This document shows, in pieces, positions 1 to 9,861 of a stretch of DNA of 56,545 bases. A program made the translations under genes and the position numbers. The first letter of the stretch is position 1, and the number at the start of each line of letters is the position of its first letter. The notes under the pieces were generated by a model. The model was not told where the DNA came from. It saw only the letters and a list, made by a program, of their open reading frames with translations, and made no database searches. The DNA is from Collybiopsis luxurians FD-317 M1 (taxonomy: Eukaryota; Basidiomycota; Agaricomycetes; Agaricales; Omphalotaceae), in assembly GCA_000827265.1 (NCBI GenBank), contig KN834799.1:28951-85495 (forward strand), in the 5' to 3' direction.

Positions 1-2
1 AA

Positions 3-215
3 GCAAAATCAGCATTTGAAACTATTGGGGACCAACTTGGTACTTCACAGTGTCTTCAAAGCCTGGGTGAGATTTCTCAGACAGAAGGTAAATATCCTGA
101 AGCCAGAGCAAAGCTTCTGGAAGCAAAATCAGCATTTGAAACCATTGGGGCCCAACTTGGTGCTGCACAGTGTCTTGAAAGCCTTGGTACAATCTCTCAT
201 GCTGAAACTAGTTAA
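3..215 (+). CDS. TPR-repeat protein, C-terminal end (5' truncated by window)
   Basis: The third frame is open from the window edge to TAA at 213-215. It encodes two near-identical 40-residue units (120-bp period) with the core AKSAFETIG.QLG..QCL.SLG. This is the helix-turn-helix pattern of tetratricopeptide repeats as found at the C-terminus of fungal STAND/NLR-like proteins (NACHT or NB-ARC plus TPR). The near-identity of the two units suggests recent repeat expansion, which is typical of that family. The NTPase domain would lie upstream of the window, so the assignment to STAND proteins is inference; the TPR call rests on what is visible. Ending right after a repeat is normal for these proteins. 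A pseudogene cannot be excluded because only 70 codons are visible. Confidence 0.7.
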   Translation, partial: AKSAFETIGDQLGTSQCLQSLGEISQTEGKYPEARAKLLEAKSAFETIGAQLGAAQCLESLGTISHAETS

Positions 216-2978
216 CCTAAGAAAGGTTTGTTGCCTTCCTGCTCAGTTGCTGGTCTGATTTACTAACTTGTAATTTGTCTCCTTTTTGAAGTACATTCAG
301 TATGATTGGGAGCTCCCACTGATAGTCTGACTACAATTATTCTTTCCATTTTTACTTTCTAAAGGAAGGGTCGAAGGTTAGAGGGAAGTCACAGTGTTGG
401 AGGAGTATTCATTCCAATGTCAGATGATGTATTGATTTGAATGAGGTCTTCTTTTGTTTAACAAAGTTACAGATGTGAGGGTGAAATGGTTTAGATAGTG
501 AAGGCACATGTATGAAATTAAATAGGATGATCTGTTAGTAGAAATATGCATTCAATTCACTTGTTATCCCATGCTCTAAATGTTAGAATAAATGCAAGAA
601 TGAAGCAAAAATTCTGGTCTAATTTGAGTGGAGAGCCCTAGCAAATGCGAAGGGCATTTGTCTGAAAGTACACTACTTATATAGTGATAGGTTGAACATC
701 CAGCTGTACCATTACTGAATTCTAAGGTAGCAAATAGGTTAAATGATCTCAAACCCACAAGCAGAGACAAGCAAAAAATTAGGACTGCATGAGTCTCCCG
801 ATTGATAACCTACATCGGAACCTGCAACACAAGCTGGACCTGGAAAGGGGAGAGTGGGGTTCACTTTCCTTATTGAAGATGATTCTCATTCCTATTCACA
901 TGTTAAATAATACCACCTTGAAAGGCCTATAGTGACCTATTCAAGATATGTAGGTGCAGCATAATGAAGGATCAAACAGTTGTCATTCTGCTGTCCCTAG
1001 AAGGTTCACTTTCCTCTCATCCCAGTGGCCCCATTGCCTGTTCTACCAGTACAGGTTCTCTTCGGCATCATCTTGGGTCTATCACACAGCATGCACAAGA
1101 CTCGATATAATCTTTATGTACCTGTCGGACCGTGAATTTGTTCTCTACAGTGTTAACTATATGTTATCATCATACGACATGTGGTTATGCATTAATATAA
1201 CTGTAATTAAGTGGAAATGCAGGGGTGATTGTATCCACCAAATATGTCATAGTAGGGAAAGTAGAGTAATAGATTTCTTCCGTGTGAACTATTCAGAGTG
1301 ATCCTTCAGCCGGGTACCTTGTTACCGTAGCTTTAAACTTCCATCAATGTTTTGAAGGTACAAAAAAAACTTCAAGTACGATGATTGCTAATACGAAATT
1401 CTTACGCGGTTTGAGCCTGAAGTAAGTATGTAGTAGGTAGTAGCGTACTCGACCCTTTCTGTGTGAATAGTTCATGTTGATCTTCCAGCCCTTTCGATTT
1501 CAGTATTCGACGTTTCGAGGGTACAAAGAAATTAAGACTGATAATGAATCGGAATGATGATTAATACTATTAATGCTGTTTTCTTAAGTGGTTTGAGAGT
1601 AATGATTCATGAATCTGAGAAACGGGAGAAGGGGCCATCTTTCCCCGGGCTTGTCGCATTAATATAGTTGTATATGTCCGTTTTTTCTTTTGTCGCCTTT
1701 CGGCCTTGAGAGGCATACGGTATCTTTAACATACATACTATACGTACATACTGGAGGTCATTTATCCATATGTGATTTCGTGATATATGAAAGATGTCGA
1801 AGCCTGATGCACGGTTAGGGAAAGTAAAAGATGGTACTTTATCCGATGTGAAGGGAAGATACCCATGGAAAGGGGTCATTGCGGCGAAATGATGAAGATA
1901 CATATAACGATACACACCCGTATGGCTACGAGAAGTTTTGGAAGGCAGGGAAGCGGAAGTGGCTTGCCGATGACAAGTAGCTGGGATGATTTTAGGGTGG
2001 GCGGACTATGACATGTTCTTTTGGTGTGCGATAATGAATCCCAGGGTAGGTGAGGATACTGAACTCGCTTGAATGGGGGTCAGATCAAGTCGGCTAGGTT
2101 CCCGATCGTGGGGTTCAGTGAACGTGGGGTGCGGTGCGGATTGCGATGACTTTATACGTACGCGAACTCCTAACTTTAACAATGCTAAACCGACTGAGAA
2201 TCATGACGACAAACTTGACCGAGTATTTATTGTCGGTTAACTCGGATCGCGTGGCGCAGGGCAGCGCTCTAATCAGTAGTGCAAGATAATCGATGGATGA
2301 TGGATGATGGGTTTTTGCTGTAAAAACTTGGCAAACACACACACGGTTCCTTCCTTCTCGGAGGGCCGTACCCTTCTCTTCGTATCGTATGAAGCAGGCC
2401 TTATCTACTTAGCCGCCAACATGCGTTGAATACGTATCAAGAAGAGAAGAGCTTCCCTGATGTGCGGAGATGGGAATATGTAACAGTACGTGGAGGACCG
2501 GTGTGGTTTTTTTTGTTCTTTTGTTTTCTATCAAAATCAGAAAAGAATCAGAAAGCATGTTCAGACAACGTGCCCTTGGCTGAACTACGGGGTTGGCAAC
2601 GCTGACATGCCGGTTGATGCTGTTGGTAATTTACGCTTTGAAGTTCGGAGAATCGTACCGATTTACAGGCTCCTAAAAGTGGTAAATGATATTCCATATT
2701 AAGCGCCAGAATATATTCAAACTCCGCCCAGGGGCAACAGATAAATAGCTCGCATCTTTTTTGTTTTTGTATCTCCATCTCTTACCGCTACAACCTCGTT
2801 GTACACTCAGATTTTGAAAGGAGTTACTGCACCTGTTGCATGTACTCTAACCAACTTTGTAGCGTCCACAACTCTCACCGCGGTACTAAGCACACTAGTG
2901 CCGGTTTTCTGATAGCTTTCTAAAGTTCTCCACTGCTCCTCGTCGTATCCATCTCTATTATCTATTAAAATTTAAAAA
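216..2978. other. Intergenic DNA, no gene recognised
   Basis: About 2.8 kb with only short unconvincing ORFs. It contains a diverged direct repeat: the block near 1281-1400 (GTGTGAACTATTCAGAGTG, then GGTACAAA) is echoed near 1461-1570 (GTGTGAATAGTTCATGTTG, then GGTACAAA). Positions 2880-2970 are pyrimidine-rich and lead into the INO1 start codon, as expected of a basidiomycete 5' leader. I saw no clear CATGTGAAAT-type inositol-responsive element. Confidence 0.5.
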
Positions 2979-4850
2979 ATGGCTCCCAACAATTCTTTTT
3001 CTTCCGGTTACAACACTCCCGAATCCGAGCTCGAGGGTGCTTTGCCTCTTCACCCTACCGCTGCTCGTCGTCCTCATGCCATCATGGTGCAGTCGGAGAA
3101 CACGTCCTACTCGGACGAGTACATCACTTCTAGCTTCCAGAACCGCGGTGCAGAAGTTACCGTTTCGGACGGCCAGTACATCGTCAAGCCTACTGTACAG
3201 TCGTTCGAATTTCAAACCAAACGTGCTCCTTCCAAGACTGGGTACGTCTCCACTTTTTCAATTCATTTCTTGTTTTCTGACGGTTCAAATTGCAGATTGA
3301 TGATGATTGGTGTCGGTGGTAACAACGGCACAACTCTTTGTGCGACCATCCTCGCTAATCGTCATAACATCGTCTGGCACACCAAGCAAGGGATTCAACA
3401 GCCCAACTATATTGGATCCCTCCTTCGTGCTTCCACTGTCCGTATCGGGCACGACCCCGCTTCCGGGAAGGACGTCCATGTCCCCGTCTCGGACGTGCTT
3501 CCTATGGTCCATCCCAACGACCTCGTTCTAGGTGGCTGGGATATTTCCGGTGTTCCTTTGGACAAGGCCATGGATCGTGCGCAGGTCTTGGACTACGATT
3601 TGCAGCGTCAAGTTGCGCCCCATATGGCCCTCCTCGGAAAGCCTCTTCCTTCCATCTACTACCCCGACTTCATCGCCGCTAACCAAGAAGCTCGCGCTGA
3701 TAACCTCATCCCTGGCAACAACAAGCAGGCTCACCTCGAGCACATCCGAGCTGACATCCGCAAATTCAAGCAGGATAACGAGCTCGACCGCGTCGTCGTC
3801 TTCTGGACCGCGAATACCGAAAGGTACAGCGACATTATTCCCGGCGTAAACGACACCGCGGACAACCTTTTAGCTTCCATCAAGTCCTCGCACTCCGAGG
3901 TCTCGCCTTCCACTCTCTTCGCCGTCGCTGCCATTCTCGAGGGTGAGCCTTTCGTCAACGGCGCTCCCCAGAACACCTTTGTCCCTGGTGTCATTGACCT
4001 CGCCGAACGCCACCAGTCCTTCATCGGCGGTGACGACCTCAAGTCGGGCCAGACCAAGCTCAAGTCCGTCCTCGCCGAGTTCCTGGTCAACGCTGGTATC
4101 AAACCGCTCTCCATCTCGTCCTACAACCATCTCGGCAACAACGACGGACACAACTTGTCCGCTGAGAGGCAGTTCAAGAGTAAGGAGATTAGCAAGAGCA
4201 GTGTCGTCGATGATATGGTCGATGCGAATCGGTTGCTTTACAAGGCTCCCGAGGTCGGACCCAAGGGAGTACCCATCGGCAAAGGCGAGCATCCCGATCA
4301 TATCGTTGTGATCAAGTACGTTCCTGCCGTTGGGGATTCTAAGCGGGCTATCGATGAGTATTACTCGGAGATCTTTTGTGGAGGGAGGAATACTATCAGT
4401 ATCTTTAACGAATGCGAGGTGGGTTACTCTTTTTCTTTTTGTTCCTTCTTGTTCGGTCCAAACTCAAACTCGTTCGGCTCCTTCGTTTAGGATTCTCTGC
4501 TCGCTACGCCCTTGATTCTCGACCTCACGATCCTCACCGAACTCCTTACTCGTGTCAAGTATCGCAAAACTTCGGCTTCCAGCGACGCGACCAAGGAGGA
4601 ATTTTCTCCTCTCTATTCCGTCCTTTCGCTGTTGTCTTACATGCTCAAGGCTCCTCTCGTCAAACCTGGTAAGTCGTTTGTCGTTTGTTCCAGTTGAAAG
4701 TAAAGGGGTCACGGGCTAATGATGATTGTGTTAGGCACCGACGTCGTCAACAGCTTGAATAGGCAACGCAATGCCCTCGAGTCGTTCTTGAAGGCTTGTC
4801 TCGGGCTGGAGACGAATGGGGATTTGTTGCTCGAGACTAGGATTTGGTAA
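2979..4850 (+). CDS. INO1: Inositol-3-phosphate synthase (myo-inositol-1-phosphate synthase)
   Basis: Converts D-glucose 6-phosphate to 1D-myo-inositol 3-phosphate with internal NAD cycling, the first committed step of inositol and phosphatidylinositol synthesis in the cytosol. Exons 2979-3241, 3296-4418, 4491-4668 and 4735-4850 give 559 codons, slightly longer than the yeast enzyme. The Rossmann NAD loop reads GVGGNNGTTL at about residue 90. Other family blocks are NRLLYKAPEVGPKG, then a GGRNTISIFNECE block that continues across intron 2 into DSLLATPLILDL, and a terminal RIW. All three introns are GT-AG (54, 72 and 66 nt). Intron 1 is a multiple of three and happens to be open, so it could be mistaken for coding, but skipping it restores the conserved LMMIGVGG start of the NAD domain. 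The start ATG has a clean A-rich context. No neighbour is related in function. Confidence 0.95.
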
Positions 4851-6097
4851 ATGGCCTGTGTGTCCGTGTGTGAAATGAGTTGGGACCATGAATGTTGAAC
4901 ACTTGTCTCGATGATGCCTGTCTGTTTTTTTTTTTTTTGCCAAAGTTTTGTTCTATTCTGTTTTATCTTACTGCTTTTGCCTTTACCGTTTGTTAACCCA
5001 TTTTTCTGATTGTTTACATACATGTTCAACCATTTGATTTTGCGAGTACTTTCAACAAGTGCTTGCGTAGAAGTAGGATCTTATTCTAATTAGGGTAGAT
5101 CTTTTTATCGAATGGATGTGTTTTTGTTCAAGACTGGATATTTTCAGTGATTCCTTGACGCTCAATTGTAATTATCTGTTATTACACTGCACATCGGCAT
5201 GCGATTATAAGGTAAATGCTGTCTGTCAATTGCTGAGGCCGTGAGCATGTAGGTTTAGGGTGAATAGTAGAAAAGGGCAGCGGCGTCGGAACGGGATTAG
5301 ACAGAAAAGGGACAAGGAAAGATGATGGATCCCGACCCTAAACCTCATAGTCAGGCTTTCGTTTCCACCCAACTTCTTGGGCTGTCATTTCGACTATATC
5401 TGTCCAATCCTCAGTAGACAGTAGAGTAGACGAAGAGGAAGCCGGATGAGATTTCTAATGTCTATGTCGAATATTTCATTTCGTCAGTGGGTAGAGCGAA
5501 GGAGGGCAGTTCACAGACGGAGGGTCGAAGACTCTGTGCACACAACCCTCCCAGCTCTGACTGCACGGAATTCAAGTATCTCTCTTGTCGATGATCCCTT
5601 GGTCGTTCAATTGCCTGAGGCTCTAGTTTCAAGAATGGCAGTGGTTGCGAGACCAAATAAGTATACTTATGCTCTTCTTCTAATCAACGAGTCCTACTGA
5701 AAAAAAACCATTCAGTTTAGTATCACTTGGAATGTGTAGCTTCAACCTATGCTCCAAGGAATTGGATTTGTGAAGCCTGCACTTTCCTAAAGACTAGGAA
5801 ACGCTACAAAAAAGGGCTTAAAATCTAGAATTACGAAAATAGAGTCTATTTGTCCGAAGTCTTGCCTGACTCGAGTACAGTAGCCTCAAACGTTTTCCAC
5901 ACATGTATTAGAGAAAACTCGAAATGGTCATTGCAGAAAAACAGACTAATGAGCAGCGAATGGGTATGAACGCGGAGCACAAGAAAGGATACATCAGATT
6001 CCTCAAACAAGTGGGGACCTCCTTCCTGGTTGATTCCTTGCGGGGCCGCAAAAAACACGACCCTACGTTTTTAAACAAAATTAACCCCCGCCTCGAT
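4851..6097. other. Intergenic DNA; 3' flank of INO1 with a T-run
   Basis: There is a 15-T run at about 4926. A block at about 4925-5100 recurs in diverged form at 16610-16775 (see findings). The rest (5100-6097) has one 84-codon open frame at 5446-5700 with no recognisable motif, which I do not call a gene. Confidence 0.5.
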
Positions 6098-6847
6098 CTA
6101 TACATCCTTGGAGTTGGGACCGCGAGAGATCCCCAAATCCCTAATCCTTCCCTGTGAGACATCGTAAACCCAGCCATGAACCCAGACTTCCGCGTTCTTG
6201 ATCACATCAGTTTTGCAAAGATTGTTAACCTGCTCTTGGACATTTACCCGGGTAAGAGTTGGAACATCATAAATACCCTGATCTCTAGCCAGAGCATTAA
6301 GCGGGGCAAGCCAGCGGTTCAACGCATCAGAATGAGCCTCGTCTGTGATCGGGTATTCGACTGAATTGGGGGGAGGTGCAACGCATCCTGCAACAGCACC
6401 ACATTCAGTGTGACCGCAGACAACCACTGGAACAGAACAGTGTTGGTAGACAGCAGGGCAAAGAATGAAAGAAATAAAGCACCATGTTTAACACGCAAAG
6501 TGCCGACAGCGAAGGTCAGTACGGCGAGCACATTATCATCATGGAGATGGACTTGGCTGCGAAAAACATGAGTTACTGAAAGCAGCTCACGGTCAAATTT
6601 TAGCTCTTACTTTCCAATGTTGCGATTGACGAAAATGGCACCTGGCATTGCGCCAGTGACAACGGATTCAGGCACTCTCGAGTCAGAGCAACCTATCCAG
6701 AGGGTCTAGATTGTTCAAAGTTAGCCAGGCTATCATTCCATTGTGTGAAATACAAACATGCGGAGACTGGCCTCTCGCTGACTGTAAAAAAAAACCAGGA
6801 TGAGCAGACTCAACATCTTGGGCCCACTGGGCATTTGCAGAGATCAT
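6098..6847 (-). CDS. Beta-class carbonic anhydrase
   Basis: Interconverts CO2 and bicarbonate with a zinc-bound hydroxide; in fungi it supplies bicarbonate for carboxylation and CO2 sensing. Exons on the minus strand: 6847-6758, 6705-6611, 6556-6483 and 6426-6098, giving 195 aa. The zinc ligands are visible: Cys of WIGCSDSR (with the Asp-Arg catalytic dyad) and His/Cys of [10 protein letters not shown]. The blocks [40 protein letters not shown] and [17 protein letters not shown] are all typical of the family. Introns are 52, 54 and 56 nt, all GT-AG. The N-terminus is about 10-20 residues shorter than usual. The ATG immediately follows the TAG of the upstream ORF in the same frame, so the true start may lie in another exon or the two may be one reading unit. 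No targeting peptide is evident, so a cytosolic location is likely. Confidence 0.9.
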
Positions 6848-7372
6848 CTAGCCAATAGCTGAGTACTGGGAAGAGAGGATCGGCGCAGAATCAATGCCTC
6901 CAACTGATAGAGATATAATTGGTAGTTTTTCATAGATATTGACGCTGATATCATAGGTAAAGATGTCCGCGCCCTCAACGGTTATCTGTGAAATTTTGGT
7001 AGTAACCCTGGCTCTGAGCTGCGAACCAAGTGCTTAGCAAGAAGAAAGAGGAATAATCGTTAAAGATATACCTGGGTACCAAGTTGAAGGCTGTCGACAC
7101 GGGCAAAAAGGAAGCCAATGACTCCGCCAGATTGTACATCACCCAACGGATAAATGTCTTCCTTGGTATCCCCTGCCGCTCCGACCACACTAGCAGTGCA
7201 GTCAAATGCAGTTGCATTTACAAAATTCATTCCAATTATCTGAAAGCGATGAAGGGAAAATGTCTGGGTAATTATAATGAGGACATACTCTAGCGGACAT
7301 CACTTTGAAGTTCTGGGCAGTGTAAGTAAGCGGAATGTGTAGTTGGAGGGGCTTTACCGATGCTCCAGCCAT
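6848..7372 (-). CDS. Hypothetical 140-aa protein abutting the carbonic anhydrase
   Basis: Three exons (7372-7289, 7239-7072, 7018-6848) joined by two short GT-AG introns in phase 0 give 140 codons from ATG to TAG. Visible stretches are KPLQLHIPLTYTAQNFKVMS, NFVNATAFDCTASVVGAAGD, GGVIGFLFARVDSLQLGTQL and GADIFTYDISVNIYEK. The pattern suggests an all-beta, weakly amphipathic fold. I see no catalytic motif, signal peptide or membrane helix and do not recognise the family. Spliced continuity across three exons is the main evidence that it is coding. The stop codon is directly followed by the in-frame ATG of the carbonic anhydrase, so the ORF could be the 5' cistron of a shared transcript or the front part of a fused protein carrying a nonsense mutation. 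Confidence 0.5.
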
Positions 7373-7448
7373 GGACAAGGACGGCTTTTATGATTGCATG
7401 GTAGAACATAATAGTAAAACAACTGTGGTATTGGAGGCATTGACTTGA

Positions 7449-8546
7449 TTGGCGATTAGACGGTGCTATGGTGGGACAGTAAGTATCCATTATCAGGGTT
7501 CAAATCAAATTCAAATCAAGATCTAAGATGGACTATGAATCAACGGCATTATGGATTACCTATTCAAGAAAATGGACAGAGAATTGCAAGTGATGGAATT
7601 TGGCGCAATGTGTGCTGGACGGTGTTCAGAAGACCGGTAGCGAGGCTGGCATGGATCAGTGACATTGGATATGCCCTTCCTCACAGCCAGGTAGTATGAT
7701 GAGCTTCAGGAATTTGATGATGTCGGATTCAACTGCTCAGATAAGCTCGCTTCCCATTAGAGCAAGTCGACAAAAAAGTTACAGGGTGGTGAGATGATAT
7801 GGATTGGCGGGTCGTAGATGACCTGCGACCTTGGACATTAGAAAATGCATATTTTTACCATGCTGGAATTATCTTCGGGGATGCGTGTTGGTCTGGGAGC
7901 CTATTAATAATCTCCCCGATGTTGGATCCACGGCACTCAGGCAAGCTCACTTTCAATTTGAGAAAAATTAAAGAAAGAAAAAAATCATATAGTGATTAGA
8001 TGGGATGGATTGGCTAGTTGCAGATGACCTATGACATTGGACATTTGAAGGAAGGAAGGAAGGAAGTATTACACGGCATAGTCCAAGATCTGAATGCCAC
8101 AAAGCGGATTCTTATCATGATGGGAGTGCATGTTGAGTCAGATGAATGTGCACAATTGTTTTCCCGTTTTTCTCGCAAGGTATAACCAGGCTTTGCACTA
8201 GTGATTGCGTAAAATAGAAGTGAACATATTTCAGCAATTGGATCCGACATGACCATTGAGATTGTTCAACAGATAATTCCAATTCAGGCAGTGATTTCTC
8301 CATGATAAGATTAACCTATTTGACTTTTGCGGTATATTCATGTCACTCATCCTGCAAGTGTAGCCCATCAGTCATTGTGCAGTTAGCGCATTTTCATCAT
8401 TCCGAAATAGTCCATTTAGTTGCTATTTCATTCAATTACTGTGCAGTTCTTTGTCTGTTGTCTTGAAATGGGAATTTATCTTAGATCTTCATTTAAACTG
8501 TGATAATGGTGACCTGTTATCCCACTACAGCACCGTCTAATTGCCA
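7449..8546. mobile_element. Putative degenerate inverted-repeat element (about 1.1 kb)
   Basis: The left arm (about 7449-7540, GGCGATTAGACGGTGCTATG) returns inverted at 8480-8546 (CAGCACCGTCTAATTGCC). Weaker inverted similarity continues inward past AGATCTAAGAT / ATCTTAGATCT. Inside, a diverged direct repeat starts ATGGATTGGC at 7799 and 8005, followed in both by GTAGATGACCTG/GCAGATGACCTA and TTGGACATT. No transposase frame is visible. This is most likely a non-autonomous DNA transposon or foldback remnant. I could not define a target-site duplication. Confidence 0.5.
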
Positions 8547-9539
8547 GATATTCATTGCAAGATGTAAACAGATTGAGAGATACTTTCTATGCTTATGCCC
8601 CTTCTCAATCAACCCTCTTAACCCCTCCCCCGGCATCAAAGTGAAAACACCTTCGGCAGATTTGACTCGATCGACAAACTCTCCCCAGTTGGGTAAAAGG
8701 TATGTTTTGTTTGCGAGAATGTTTTAACAACCTCGAATTTCGGTCAGCCCGTGGTCGCGGGGCTTTGAGGGAGGCCATGGTCAACCTGGTATCTTTCCAC
8801 CCGGCCACCATAATCACAGTCGATCAGAAATTTTATTTTGTGATCAGGGTTCCACTGCACAAAAATTGCCCTCAGCTGTGCGGGAAAAAATCACTCCCCT
8901 TAAAACTTTCTTGCCGGTAAGCGGCACCTCGGCTATATCCCCGGCCAGTTGGACCCACCACCATAATTCTGCCTCAAAATCTTTAGAAGACAAGAAACAC
9001 TTCTATTGTATTCTTGAGTAAGTATGCAACTAGTTATATTTGACATAAACTCACAATACAAGTAATTACTCCGATTTGTCAACTTTATATCGATAGCCAT
9101 TAAGCATGCATATTGCCAAATGTGACTTATTTAGTGCGGCCGAGCTCGAAATCCAAAACTCACAATCACGGCCATGATTTAGGTTTAATTTCTGCGAAAG
9201 CCCTGCCCGTAAGCATATCGCTATGACAAAATTCCTGAGCCAGGCAAAAATATGTTTGTCCAATAAGGACCGTCAAAGCAATGTTGATAACTGCCGCAGT
9301 CAATTGGAAGAATTGAGTAAAAATTCGGAGAACCGTATACTGATAGTGTATATGTTCTACACTATATACCAGAAATCCAAGATTACTGTAACATTTCGAA
9401 GGAAAGTTCAGTCATGTCCCATTGGCCAAAAAACCAGACCTCAGTTTTATCTTTTCCCCAACTTTTTGGATTTTTTTTGTATTTTTTATCAAGAAAAATT
9501 CCTAGATTAATGAACTTGCATTCGAAATGGTACAGCATG
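8547..9539. other. Intergenic DNA, nothing recognised
   Basis: About 1 kb with no convincing gene, repeat or RNA structure. The short open frames show no motif and no conserved splice pattern. Confidence 0.4.
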
Positions 9540-9670
9540 ATGGAATGATTGTATAATATTGATTGTTAACAATAAAGATTGAAATTGAACCCAGGCCCCT
9601 GCCACTTTCCGGGGACAGTACTCTAACCAACTGAGCTACTTGACCATCGGTGTTCAATGGATGCGGATTC
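9540..9670 (-). mobile_element. tRNA-derived SINE-like sequence
   Basis: On the minus strand there is a good pol III A-box (TAGCTCAGTTGG followed by TTAGAG) and, about 40 nt later, a B-box-like GGTTCAATTTC. A 5-bp anticodon-type stem (CTGTC/GGCAG) can form, but its loop is too long and the T-arm and acceptor stem do not pair. It is therefore not a functional tRNA; a tRNA-headed SINE or tRNA relic fits best. The 3' side runs into AT-rich sequence. Confidence 0.5.
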
Positions 9671-9861
9671 AATCTCAATCCAACATTGATTTGTATTCAA
9701 GAGACAGTGTACACCATTCAGTTCACCTAGCTTTCCACCTGAACAGCCTAGTAATCAGTGATACAGTGGATTTAGGATGGGACCCCTCCAACTTGAAATT
9801 TTAACAGGTAAGTATACTTTGAGGTTGGATCTGGTGTTTTCAGCAAATGGCTTGCCTAGTG

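Noticed and set aside
3731..4301. Long minus-strand frames inside INO1
   Set aside because: Antisense shadows of a well-supported gene with GC-rich third positions.
5446..5700. 84-codon frame downstream of INO1
   Set aside because: Arg-rich start, no homology pattern and no conserved exon signals.
9590..9660. Functional tRNA gene
   Set aside because: A-box and B-box are present, but acceptor and T stems do not pair and the anticodon loop is too long.
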